From the NCBI RefSeq assembly GCF_000281065.1, contig NZ_AKKK01000058.1, forward strand, positions 1 through 64,000: 64,000 nt of DNA. Direction: 5' to 3'. The position numbers and the translations under genes are program-made. How positions within the stretch are numbered: position 1 is the first letter of the stretch; every line of letters starts with the position of its first letter. This DNA comes from Arthrobacter sp. M2012083. Its GTDB lineage: Bacteria; Actinomycetota; Actinomycetes; Actinomycetales; Micrococcaceae. The notes beneath the pieces were generated by a model. That model saw only the letters and a list, made by a program, of their open reading frames with translations. It ran no database searches and was not told the origin of the DNA. Of this stretch, positions 13,648-23,124 are shown piece by piece.

Positions 13648-16600
13648 ATGATGTCGCTGCACGTTCTCAGTGCTGGCACCGGCTACCTGTACTACACACA
13701 GGAGACCGCCAGCGGTGATGAGCTGCGCGCAGGCGACCGCCAATTGGGCGATTACTACGCCGTACAGGGCCTTCCGCCGGGGCAGTGGCTCGGACGCGGA
13801 GCCGAAGCCCTCGGCGTGTCCGGGAACGTCACCGAAGCCCAAATGGCCAACCTCTTCGGGCAGGGCCGACACCCGGAATACGAGGCTATTCTCGCCGCGA
13901 AACTCGCTGATGGTCTGCCCGCCAAAGCGGCCGAAAAAGCTGCCCAGGCCGAGGCTGAACTAGGACGCCGTTACTACGACTATGGCCCCAAAGACAACGC
14001 CCTGGCACAGGCCATCAGCGTCCGCGAGAGCGACTTTGAACGCATGCAGGGCCGCAAACCCACGGCAGCCGAACGGCACCGCATCCGGGCCACTGCAGGG
14101 GCTGTGATGTTCCGTGAGGGCCACGGACGCCCACCCGCGTCCAAGGAAGAACTGGGCAAGTACATCACCGCGCAGCTGCGTCCCCAGCAGAACGCAGTGG
14201 CCGGTTATGACCTGACCTTTACCCCGGTCAAAAGCATCTCCGTGCTGTGGGCGCTCGGTGACGCAGACACCCGCCGTCTTGTCGAGGAAGCCCACCAAGC
14301 AGCGTTGAAGCAGTCGGTGGAGTATCTGGAAACCCACGCCCTGGCCACCCGGTTGGGCACCAATGGCATCGCGCAAACCTCCGTCAAAGGCGGACTAACG
14401 GCGACGGCGTTCCGGCACCACGATTCCCGCCTGGGGGATCCGAACCTGCACACCCACCTTGTGGTCTCCAACAAGGTCCAGGACCTGCAAGGGAACTGGA
14501 AGACCATCGACGGCAAGCTCCTGCACCGCTCGGCTGTGGCCGTCTCTGAGCACTACAACACCCGGATCCAGGCGTACCTTGAAGAGAACGGGGTGGAGTT
14601 CGAAGCCCGCACCGTCAATGGGTCAAAGCAGCCCGTCATGGAAGTAGCCTCCGTCCCCCGGGAGCTGAACGCGTTGTTCTCCAAGCGCAGCGCAGGGATC
14701 CGTTCGAGCCTGACCGACCTACGCCAGGCGTACGAGGAACAGCACGGCCACCGCCCCGACCAGGCCGCCCTGATCAAGCTCGCACAAGCCGCAACGCTGG
14801 ACACGAGGCCCGACAAGGAGAAGCCCCGGACCCTCTCTGAACAAGCCAAAGCATGGCGGCAGGAAGCCGGAACCCTGTTCACGGACAAGGACCTCAAACG
14901 CATCACCGGTGCCCGGTCCCGGGCACTCCGACCCGCGGAGACCGAGATCGATATTGACGCCGTTGCACGTCAGGTCGTCACCGCTGTTTCGGACAAGCGC
15001 TCCACCTGGACAGCGCAGAACGTCATGGCCGAAGCCAACCGATGGGCACGCGAATACGCCGTCGATCACGGACCGGTCCCGGCAGGCACCGTGGAACAAG
15101 TGGTCTCCCACAGCCTGAGCACCGTCTCGGTGCGCATCACCCCGGATCAGGTTCATGGCCGGTTCGAAGCACTCACGAGGAATGCCGAAACAGCTGACTT
15201 CAACCACCGCACCGACACCCGGTACACCTCCACGAAGATCCTCGAAGACGAAAACCTGCTGCTGCGTTCAGGGAAGAAGGACGTCATCCCGGCAGCAGCC
15301 ATGCAGGACTTCGACGCCGCCGTGGACGCCTACAACCTCGCCGTGGCCACCGGGGAAAAGTCCCATCCGCTGGATGCCGGACAGATCGAACTGGCCCGCG
15401 AATTCGCCACGTCATCGAAGCTCCTGGCCGTGGGCATCGGGGCCGCCGGTACCGGCAAGTCCAGCTCCATGGGCTTGGTCCGCGCCGCGATCACCCACGC
15501 CGGTGGGAGGGTCATCGGCCTTGCCCCGTCCGCCGTGGCGGCAGCGAACCTGGGCGAACAGCTAGGCATCACCGCGGCGACAACGGACAAGTTCCTGCTC
15601 AGCCCCAACGAGGCTTTCAAAGTCACACCCGGAACCCTTGTGATCGTTGATGAGGCCGGAATGCAGGGCACCGGCAAACTGGCCGACGTCGTGCGGGCAG
15701 TGGAAGCCGGCGGCGGACTCGTCCGGCTCATTGGTGATGACCGGCAGCTGTCCGCCGTCCAGGCCGGCGGTGCGCTGCGGTTGCTGATCAACGAAGTTGG
15801 CGCGACGGAACTGGAGACGATTCACCGGTTCCACAGCCCCGAAGAAGCAGAAGCCTCCCTGCTCCTGCGCACACCCACCGAGCACGAAGCTGACCCGTTC
15901 GCTTGGTACAAGGACAACGGACGGGTGCAGGCCGGAAGCATCGAAACCGTTGAAGGCCTGGCGTTCGGTTTGTGGCAGAGCCTCCTGAACCAGGGCGACG
16001 CCGCGGTGATGATGGCCCCGACCAACGAAAGCTCCCAACGGCTCTCCGAACGTGCCCAGGCCTACCGGATCGAGACCGGAGAAGTCTCCGGCGCCGGGGC
16101 TTCCGTGCAGCTGCGCGACGGCTCCCACGCGTGGGCAGGGGACCACGTGGTGACCCGCCTGAACGACTCCCAGCTGAAGATCAAAAGGGGCCGGGACGTC
16201 GTGAAGAACGGCGACCTCTGGAACGTCGAACAAGCCCACGAGGACGGTTCCCTGTCGGTGGCCCACCTTGAGCATGGCGGGACGATCCGGCTCCCCGCCG
16301 GGTACGTTTCAGAGCACGTCCACCTCGGATATGCCCTGACCACCCACCGCGCCCAGGGCATGACAAAAGATGCCGGTATCCCGATCCTCGATGCCTCCAC
16401 CACCCGGGAGAACGCCTACGTCGCCGCAACACGTGGCCGGGATGAGAACGTGCTGTTCGTCGCCGTCGAGGAAGGCCAAGACCGCGACAGTGTTCTCGCC
16501 GCTATCGCCGGGAACCACAGCCAGGATTCCTCCGCGCACGAGGCCATGGCCACCGAATACGAACGCATCAACTCGCCCCTGACCCTGGCCGATCAGTACC

Positions 16601-18060
16601 GCTACGTCACCGAAGAAGCCAACACCCTGCGCATGGCCGCCATGGTGAGGGAGATCCTCGGGCCGGACGCTGAGAAGTTCATCACCGCCGAATCCTGGGG
16701 AGCGGTGGCCACCCATTTGGTCAAGGCCGAACAGGGCGGTTGGGACCCTGCCGGGTTGCTGCGCACCGCAGCCGGCCAGCGCGAATTCCAGACAGCGGAT
16801 GACCTCTCCGCCGTGCTCGCTTGGCGCGTGGAAAAGATCATGGACAAAGCCCCCGAGCTGATCGCCCAAGCCGGGGAACGGCCCCTCCAGGGACTGACCG
16901 ACGAGCAATTGGCGAGCATCCGTGCAGAAGCCGGAGCCGGTGCCCGGGCCGCCCGGGAAGCAGCTGCAGTCCACGGACCGAAACCAGCTGACCACTGGAC
17001 CAACCGCCGGCACGGCAAGCTCACGGACGCCGAGCTTGAACGCCGGATCTTCACCACCCGGTTCACCGCACGGGAAACCTCGTCCATCAACGACCCGGCC
17101 CAGGCCCGCCGCGCCCACCAGCAGCTGCGCGCGCTCCAGGAAGAACACCGGATCCGCAACCAGCAGCTCAAAGAATCCCAGCGCATGGCCGAAACCGCCG
17201 AACGCGGGAGCCGCAGCGCCTACGGAAAGAACCCCGCCGGCGGCGCCAACACCCAACGCGCCTGGGGACACGAAACCATCGCCGCCCGCGCCCGCGCTGA
17301 GGAACGCCTCCGCACCCTCACACCACGCCCCGCCGCGCCGGTACAGGCTCCCGACCGCTTGCCGGAATGGGTCGCACCGTCACGCGCGGCAGCGAGCCCG
17401 TACCTGCCCCAGCCATGGAAGGAAGAACTCGCAGCCCGCCGCGAAGTCCTCGCCGCGAGGTTCGACGAACGCGGCCACCTACTGGCGGCCACACCACCGG
17501 AATGGGCACAGAAACTCGGACCCGTCCCCGCAAGCCCTGACGCCGCGCAACAATGGCGCGACACCGCTGCAAGCATCGAAATGTTCCGTGCCCGCTACAA
17601 CGTTCCCGAAACGGAAGCCACACCAGTGCCAGAACGGTTCAGAAACGAAGAGATCGGCCAACAACTCCACGACCAGGCAGTGACCGTCTCCAAACGCTCA
17701 CACGCCCTATCCGAACACACCACCGACCACGACAGGACGCTGGACGCTCTGCGCGCGGTAGAGCGCAGCAAGGACACACACGCCGCTGAGTCCCCCGGGC
17801 AGCGAGCCACCGATGCGGACCGGGCAGCTAACGCTCAGGAGCCCGCAGCGATCACCCCGCCTCAGACCGATAAGCCACGCCTCCGCAGCCGTTTGGAGAA
17901 GATCACAGCCGAACGGAACGCTGCACGGCTCGCGGCTCAGCAGGAGTCACAGCCGCAAACCGAGGAAACGGCCGAGCAGAAAGAAGCCGTCAAGCAGCAG
18001 GCCGAGCGTGCAGCTGCCCAGGCCCGCCAAAACCAGCAAGACCAAGGACGTGAACTCTAG
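13648..18060 (+). CDS. MobF-family conjugative relaxase-helicase (TraA/TrwC-like)
   Basis: Protein of 1470 residues. The N-terminal 300 or so form the HUH relaxase: tyrosines near the start (GYLYYTQ) as candidate nicking residues, and the metal-binding triad in FRHHDSRLGDPNLHTHLVV at about 254-272. The centre is a RecD-like superfamily 1 helicase with Walker A GAAGTGKSS near 600, VIVDEAGM (Walker B), LIGDDRQLSAV and the late motif YALTTHRAQGMT near 900. The last 400 residues are charged, glutamine/arginine-rich and partly coiled-coil, ending in low complexity. It nicks oriT, stays bound to the 5' end and unwinds the transferred strand. No type IV secretion or coupling-protein gene is in the window. 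Either of two adjacent ATGs could be the start; the ribosome site is weak. Confidence 0.93.
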   Translation: MMSLHVLSAGTGYLYYTQETASGDELRAGDRQLGDYYAVQGLPPGQWLGRGAEALGVSGNVTEAQMANLFGQGRHPEYEAILAAKLADGLPAKAAEKAAQAEAELGRRYYDYGPKDNALAQAISVRESDFERMQGRKPTAAERHRIRATAGAVMFREGHGRPPASKEELGKYITAQLRPQQNAVAGYDLTFTPVKSISVLWALGDADTRRLVEEAHQAALKQSVEYLETHALATRLGTNGIAQTSVKGGLTATAFRHHDSRLGDPNLHTHLVVSNKVQDLQGNWKTIDGKLLHRSAVAVSEHYNTRIQAYLEENGVEFEARTVNGSKQPVMEVASVPRELNALFSKRSAGIRSSLTDLRQAYEEQHGHRPDQAALIKLAQAATLDTRPDKEKPRTLSEQAKAWRQEAGTLFTDKDLKRITGARSRALRPAETEIDIDAVARQVVTAVSDKRSTWTAQNVMAEANRWAREYAVDHGPVPAGTVEQVVSHSLSTVSVRITPDQVHGRFEALTRNAETADFNHRTDTRYTSTKILEDENLLLRSGKKDVIPAAAMQDFDAAVDAYNLAVATGEKSHPLDAGQIELAREFATSSKLLAVGIGAAGTGKSSSMGLVRAAITHAGGRVIGLAPSAVAAANLGEQLGITAATTDKFLLSPNEAFKVTPGTLVIVDEAGMQGTGKLADVVRAVEAGGGLVRLIGDDRQLSAVQAGGALRLLINEVGATELETIHRFHSPEEAEASLLLRTPTEHEADPFAWYKDNGRVQAGSIETVEGLAFGLWQSLLNQGDAAVMMAPTNESSQRLSERAQAYRIETGEVSGAGASVQLRDGSHAWAGDHVVTRLNDSQLKIKRGRDVVKNGDLWNVEQAHEDGSLSVAHLEHGGTIRLPAGYVSEHVHLGYALTTHRAQGMTKDAGIPILDASTTRENAYVAATRGRDENVLFVAVEEGQDRDSVLAAIAGNHSQDSSAHEAMATEYERINSPLTLADQYRYVTEEANTLRMAAMVREILGPDAEKFITAESWGAVATHLVKAEQGGWDPAGLLRTAAGQREFQTADDLSAVLAWRVEKIMDKAPELIAQAGERPLQGLTDEQLASIRAEAGAGARAAREAAAVHGPKPADHWTNRRHGKLTDAELERRIFTTRFTARETSSINDPAQARRAHQQLRALQEEHRIRNQQLKESQRMAETAERGSRSAYGKNPAGGANTQRAWGHETIAARARAEERLRTLTPRPAAPVQAPDRLPEWVAPSRAAASPYLPQPWKEELAARREVLAARFDERGHLLAATPPEWAQKLGPVPASPDAAQQWRDTAASIEMFRARYNVPETEATPVPERFRNEEIGQQLHDQAVTVSKRSHALSEHTTDHDRTLDALRAVERSKDTHAAESPGQRATDADRAANAQEPAAITPPQTDKPRLRSRLEKITAERNAARLAAQQESQPQTEETAEQKEAVKQQAERAAAQARQNQQDQGREL

Positions 18061-18491
18061 CCGCAGGCATCGCAGTCCAACTGCCGCGGTGGCGGGACGT
18101 ACGCATGATGGTCGAGTGTCCTCACAGGCAACCTCAAGCTTTGCTGGGCATACTGCGAACGAAGCTTCGGTCAACCGCTATTTGACCGGGGCTTCGCCAA
18201 TTCCGGCGCCGGGCACTAGCGGGGTGAGTGCGCCGAGACTTGCCATGACGTTGGCTGCGATGGTCAACGACTAGAACTCATCGGCAGGAGGTTGGTGAGT
18301 CCTTATGAGTCTGGTGAGTCGTCCCGAAGTTCTCCAGTAGCCACAGCTCGCCACAGTTTGAAAGGCGAAGCTTTGACTTTTGAAAGGGGTTGAAAGCCCG
18401 GCGGCATCGCCGACACATTCGGAAATACACCGACGTTAGCCAGTCGATCTGTTGCAAAAGCGAGACTGTTACTTTTTAGTTGGTTTTCTGA
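18061..18491. other. Intergenic region after the relaxase
   Basis: About 430 bases with no credible gene. Short TTGAAAG repeats occur around 18357-18393 (TTGAAAGGC, TTTGAAAGGGG, TTGAAAGCC). The strand context changes here from conjugation genes to exported proteins. No terminator is obvious. Confidence 0.4.
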
Positions 18492-21400
18492 GTGTTCTCA
18501 GGGTGTCACCGGTGTGTGGGGGTTGCGGTGTTTCGTCGTGGTGTGGCGTGGTTGGTTGCTGTGGTGTTGGTGGTGGTCGCACCAGGGTTGTTGGTGTTGC
18601 CGTCGGCGGCGGCCGCGGATCCGGTGGTGGAGAACGTCATTTCTTTCGCCGATGTCCCGGAATCTTCGCAGTTCGCCACGGAGATTGCGTGGTTGGCCGG
18701 TGAAGGAATCTCCACGGGCTGGGATGCCGGTGGCGGGTTACGCCAGTACCGGCCGTTGGAGTCCATTGCCCGGGACGCGATGGCAGCGTTCCTGTACCGG
18801 CACGCGGGATCTCCTGCGTTCACCCCGCCCGCGGACTCACCGTTCATCGATGTCCCCGCCGGTGCTGCCTTCTACAAGGAGATTAGCTGGCTGGCGTCAA
18901 AGAACATTTCCACCGGCTGGGACCTTGGTGGTGGCAAGCGTGAGTACCGGCCGCTGTCGCCGATTGCCCGTGATGCGATGGCCGCGTTCCTTTACCGGTA
19001 CGCGTCCAATCCGGCCTTCACCGCCCCCGCGGTTTCGCCGTTCAGTGATGTGCCTGCCGGTGGCGGATTTTTCTACAAGGAAATCACCTGGCTGGCCGCG
19101 TCCGGGATTTCCACGGGCTGGGATGTTGGTGGCGGGGTGCGGGAGTACCGGCCGTTGAACGGGATCGCCCGTGATGCGATGGCCGCGTTCCTGTACCGGT
19201 ACGCGGGCCAGAAAGCACCGGCCGACCCGGCCAACCCGGCAGCGGGCACCGTCACCGTTGCCCCGAACGTCGAGGTCCTGGAACCAACCCAGCTCGAGTC
19301 CGCTCTGGTCACCGGGGACACAGTGGTTCTTCCGTCGGATCAGGCCACCGACATTAGACCCAACGACGTGATCGTCTCCGGTGTCACCACCGGGACCCCG
19401 GACGGGCTGCTCGCCCGCGTCGTGCAGGTGGTCAGGGACCCGGGTGGAAATACCCTGGTCAAGACAGAACCCGCCACCCTGCCGGAGGCTATTGTCTCCA
19501 CGGACGGGCTGCTGGAAGTGACAGGCACCCCGGTCAGTTCCGAGTTCATCCCCGAACCCGATGTGACCGTGGAACCCGATGCCGCCCCAACAGCAACGAA
19601 ACCCGATCTGGCGCAACCGTTCGCTGAGGCTTCCGCGGACGTGTATTCGAGGTCATTTGCTTGGAAAAAGACCTTCAGGTCCGAAGCGAAGTCGCCAAAC
19701 CTCACCGGCACGGGTTCGCTGGTCATTGAGTCTAAGATCAAGGCTTCCGCGAAAGCGAAGATGGCGCTGGAAACAGGATTCCTTAGCTTGAAGGAAGCCT
19801 CCGTTGTGCTGACTCCCTCCACCACAGCCTCGCATTCGATCAGGGTCGGCGGACAGCTGGTAGGAAAGATCAGCGCGCCGCTGGGGGAGCTGAACTCTGC
19901 ATTCACGTTTATGGCCGGACCGGTCCCGGTAGTGGTAACCACCAAACTGGAGGTTTCGGCGAACCTGACCGTTGACGGGACAGCAGAGATCGCGTTCTCC
20001 ACGTCCCAGACAGTCTCCAGTGATCACGGATTCAAATACAAAGACGGGTCCTTCACCCTGATCAACAGCAAGCCCGGCTCACATGGGGTGGAAAACACCG
20101 TCAAAGCCTCGGCCTCGCTGACCGCGAAGGCATCTCTGGACTTCGACGCCACCGTCAAGCTTTACGGGATCGCCGGCATCACCTTCGGCGCGGGCCCATA
20201 CGTCTCCGCGGCGATCGAAGTAGCCAACACCGGGAACGGCCCTACATGGTCCTGCCCGATCGAACTGGGCTTCGCGGCGCGCCTGGGCCTTAAAGCAGGC
20301 ATCAACATCATGGGAATCAACCTCGGCGAATGGGAAGATACCACCACCACAGGCTGGACACTCCACGTCTCCAACCCCTGCGAAAACAAACCCGTGGTAG
20401 CCCCGGACCCGACCCCGGAACCCACCCCCACGCCGACACCCACACCCACGGCCACAGACCCGGGAAGCGGCGGTGTCGAGATAGTCTCGTTCATTCCAAA
20501 CGACACCCCCGGAAACCGGGATTTCTACCTCCCCTCCATTTCGGGCAACGGACAGTTTGTGGCCTTCACTTCTGCAGTGCCTGGCTTGGTGTCCGGAGAC
20601 GAAAATTCAGTGGACGACGTGTTCGTGAAGGACATGTCATCGGGGACCGTGCGACTGGTCTCAGCCACTCCACAGGGACAACCCGGAGATTTGAGATCTG
20701 ACGGCCCGGCCATCTCCGCAGATGGCAAATTTGTGGCTTTTGTGTCTGATGCCACCAACCTCTCAAATGCATTTCTGCCGGGGACTCAGGACATTTACAT
20801 TCGCGATCTGACCGGCGACTCTACACAGCTTGTCTCTGCCACACCGTCAGGAAACCGTGGCAATGGAGGTTCCTTAGCCGCCTCAGTATCCAGTGACGGC
20901 CGGTTCGTCGCCTTTTTCTCTACAGCCTCAGATTTGGTCGCGGGGGACTCCAACGGTGTGGCGGATGTCTTTGTTCGCGACGTGAAATCAGGAACCACTC
21001 GTCTAATATCTGCCTCCGCTTCGGGTGGACATGCCAACGGCTCGTCAGATTATCCTTCGATTTCCGCTGACGGCCGCTTCATTGCATTCTCCTCATCCGC
21101 ATCGAATCTGGTTGCCGGTGATACCAACGGCGTGGTCGATGTGTTCGTGCATGACACGACACTGGGATCAACGCGTTTGGTATCCACACCGCTAAATGGA
21201 CAGCCTGGAAAAGGATCCGGCGGCCCCTCGATATCCGCCGATGGTCGCTACGTTGCTTATCATTCGTTCTCAACCAGCTCAACACCCAATGTGTTCCTTC
21301 GGGACATGGAAACCGGCCAAGCCAGGCTTGTTTCCGAAAAGCCAGTGGGAAGCTCGGTGGACGGCTTTTCCGTGAGCCCCTCGGTCTCTGGAGATGGCCG

Positions 21401-21674
21401 CTACGTAGCCTTCATCACAGCGGAACTCGACATGCTCAGCGGGGCGACCAAGCAGGGCGAAGACATTTATGTTCGGGACATGCAAACTGGGGCCATGCAA
21501 CTCGTGTCGCGTACTCCTAGCGGTTTGCCTTCTGACGATTCGCACCTAATGAAAACCCTGTCAGCAGATGGTCGCTACGTAGCTTTTTCCTCGACTGATT
21601 TGGACCTTCGTCCCGACGAGACCCGCTGGGGCAGCGCCTTTTACCGTGCAACAGTGGCGAAAGAGTCAGAATGA
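18492..21674 (+). CDS. Large exported protein: three SLH-like repeats, central domain, C-terminal beta-propeller
   Basis: Protein of 1060 residues. A long signal peptide (GVAWLVAVVLVVVAPGLLVLPSAAAA) ends near residue 41. Three SLH-like repeats of about 60 residues follow to about 240, each 'F.DVP....F..EI.WLA..GISTGWD.GGG...YRPL..IARDAMAAFLYR'. A middle region carries the VTTGTPDGLLARVVQVV motif. About 390-630 is a beta-rich domain, then a Pro/Thr linker (PTPEPTPTPTPTPTAT). The last 400 residues are six or seven WD40/TolB-like blades with the repeated phrase 'ISADGRFVAFSS.A.NLV.GD.N...DVFV.D...G.TRLVS'. SLH modules anchor proteins to the cell wall in other phyla; this actinobacterial version is probably wall-associated too. 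The start is a GTG at 18492 or 18516. Substrate unknown. Confidence 0.8.
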   Translation: MFSGCHRCVGVAVFRRGVAWLVAVVLVVVAPGLLVLPSAAAADPVVENVISFADVPESSQFATEIAWLAGEGISTGWDAGGGLRQYRPLESIARDAMAAFLYRHAGSPAFTPPADSPFIDVPAGAAFYKEISWLASKNISTGWDLGGGKREYRPLSPIARDAMAAFLYRYASNPAFTAPAVSPFSDVPAGGGFFYKEITWLAASGISTGWDVGGGVREYRPLNGIARDAMAAFLYRYAGQKAPADPANPAAGTVTVAPNVEVLEPTQLESALVTGDTVVLPSDQATDIRPNDVIVSGVTTGTPDGLLARVVQVVRDPGGNTLVKTEPATLPEAIVSTDGLLEVTGTPVSSEFIPEPDVTVEPDAAPTATKPDLAQPFAEASADVYSRSFAWKKTFRSEAKSPNLTGTGSLVIESKIKASAKAKMALETGFLSLKEASVVLTPSTTASHSIRVGGQLVGKISAPLGELNSAFTFMAGPVPVVVTTKLEVSANLTVDGTAEIAFSTSQTVSSDHGFKYKDGSFTLINSKPGSHGVENTVKASASLTAKASLDFDATVKLYGIAGITFGAGPYVSAAIEVANTGNGPTWSCPIELGFAARLGLKAGINIMGINLGEWEDTTTTGWTLHVSNPCENKPVVAPDPTPEPTPTPTPTPTATDPGSGGVEIVSFIPNDTPGNRDFYLPSISGNGQFVAFTSAVPGLVSGDENSVDDVFVKDMSSGTVRLVSATPQGQPGDLRSDGPAISADGKFVAFVSDATNLSNAFLPGTQDIYIRDLTGDSTQLVSATPSGNRGNGGSLAASVSSDGRFVAFFSTASDLVAGDSNGVADVFVRDVKSGTTRLISASASGGHANGSSDYPSISADGRFIAFSSSASNLVAGDTNGVVDVFVHDTTLGSTRLVSTPLNGQPGKGSGGPSISADGRYVAYHSFSTSSTPNVFLRDMETGQARLVSEKPVGSSVDGFSVSPSVSGDGRYVAFITAELDMLSGATKQGEDIYVRDMQTGAMQLVSRTPSGLPSDDSHLMKTLSADGRYVAFSSTDLDLRPDETRWGSAFYRATVAKESE

Positions 21675-22429
21675 AGATTGTAATTTTAGGCCGGGCTGCT
21701 GCTGCCGTCCTCTTGGCTGTCACCGGGTGCGCTGTTTCGGCCGGTCTGGCTGCTGCGGAAGACCTATCCTCAGGCTCGAATCGGGGCTCCTTCCACACAG
21801 TCTCCCCTGCAGATCCTCAAGGCCAGGCCTTAGAATTCATCGACGTCACTCCAAAGTCCCAGTTCTATGCGCCAATCTCATGGGTGGCTGGTCAAGGGAT
21901 CGCCACCGGATGGGTTGAACCCAACGGTCGCAGATCTTTCAGGCCCTTGGAACCTGTCAGCCGGGAAGCAATGGCAGCGTTCCTCTACAGGCTGGCAAGG
22001 TCTCCTGATTTTGTACCTCCCGAATCTTCACCCTTCACGGACGTGCCGGTAGGAACGCAGTTTTATAAGGAAATCACTTGGCTGGCAAGCAAGAACATCT
22101 CCTCGGGATGGATGGAACCGGACGGTTCCAAGACCTTCCGGCCCGCCCAACCCGTGTACCGGGACGCGAACGCCGCTTTCCTGTACAGGTCTGAGGGTTC
22201 GCCCGAGTTCATCCCTCCTGAAAGCAGCCCATTTTCCGACGTCGCGCTCGGCCGACAGTTCTACAAGGAAATAACCTGGCTGGCCAACACTGGAATCTCC
22301 AGCGGCTGGACCGAGGCCGACGGTTCAAGAACATTTCGCCCCGGGCAACCGGTCAACCGCGATGCCATGGCGGTCTTCATGACCCGGTACGCCAACCTTT
22401 TCTACCCGCCTCTCGCGGTCTCAGCATGA
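21671..22429 (+). CDS. Exported protein of three SLH-like repeats
   Basis: Protein of 252 residues, starting in an ATGA overlap with the end of the larger SLH-like gene, so both are made from one message. The signal peptide is MKIVILGRAAAAVLLAVTGC...AGLAAAE, with a possible lipobox around TGC. Three repeats follow at about 53-115, 117-178 and 180-245, again of the form 'FIDVTPKSQFYAPISWVAGQ..A.GW...GR.SFRPL.PVSREAMAAFLYR'. No other domain is present. It may be a companion surface protein to the upstream one. Confidence 0.78.
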   Translation: MKIVILGRAAAAVLLAVTGCAVSAGLAAAEDLSSGSNRGSFHTVSPADPQGQALEFIDVTPKSQFYAPISWVAGQGIATGWVEPNGRRSFRPLEPVSREAMAAFLYRLARSPDFVPPESSPFTDVPVGTQFYKEITWLASKNISSGWMEPDGSKTFRPAQPVYRDANAAFLYRSEGSPEFIPPESSPFSDVALGRQFYKEITWLANTGISSGWTEADGSRTFRPGQPVNRDAMAVFMTRYANLFYPPLAVSA

Positions 22430-22753
22430 ACCGAGACAGCACGGACCTCGGACTGAACAGAACCGGGTTGCACATATCGGGCGATCAGACGGTTCGTGAT
22501 TTTCCAGCCTTGGGAAAGATCTCCGTCCGCGGTCGGCCAGCATCTCGACATGTTCCGTGCAGGGATTGCGCCTGCCGGCCGGAAACCTTCGCTCCTGACG
22601 AGCATCCACTTGTCAGGTTGATATCTAAGACCCGGAGTGCGGAACGTCTTGGATCCAGCTTTCGAACCCTATCCTGACAGCGAGCCGGCCAACTAGCTGA
22701 CGTCAGGTTGGAGTGTGGTCCATGTGGACTTCTACTAGCCCTTCTTCGAATCG
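22430..22753. other. Intergenic, nothing recognised
   Basis: About 320 bases. Open frames here are short and overlapping, without ribosome sites. It marks the boundary between the exported-protein pair and the minus-strand glycoside unit. Confidence 0.4.
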
Positions 22754-23017
22754 CTAGGGGGAGTTGTGCACGTGAGCTGATGCAATGAAACGGGCGTGGA
22801 TGTCCTCCTGCTTCATGAGCATGCGGCGGCATGTGGGACCGTCTTGTTGGAGCCAGAGAATGTTTCCGTCTTTGGTGACGGCTTCTACTGCGCCGGACTC
22901 AATGATCCGGCCGCGTTGATGGAATTCTGCGAGGCCGCCTTCCAACGTTGTCCAGTCGTCTACCGGCTGCCAAGGGTCATGCTGTTGGTGATGGAACGTC
23001 TCTGATGGAGCTTCCAA
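22754..23017 (-). CDS. Small hypothetical protein
   Basis: Protein of 87 residues with a TTG start, chosen because AAAGGAGG lies eight bases upstream, one of the best ribosome sites in the window. Histidine- and aspartate-rich, with DDWTTLEGGLAEFHQRGRIIESGAVEAVTKDGNILWL in the middle; it could be a small soluble binding fold. It lies downstream of the GH3 gene on the same strand. Family not recognised. Confidence 0.55.
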   Translation of the reverse strand: MEAPSETFHHQQHDPWQPVDDWTTLEGGLAEFHQRGRIIESGAVEAVTKDGNILWLQQDGPTCRRMLMKQEDIHARFIASAHVHNSP

Positions 23018-23124
23018 GATCGTTTCCTCCTTTATGCGTGAAACAGAGCCCGAACGGTGAGGGGCTCAGCTGATTGCTTGGTTTGTGCAGCAGCTCCTGA
23101 CGCCGGGCTTTGTTAGGTGTTGGG

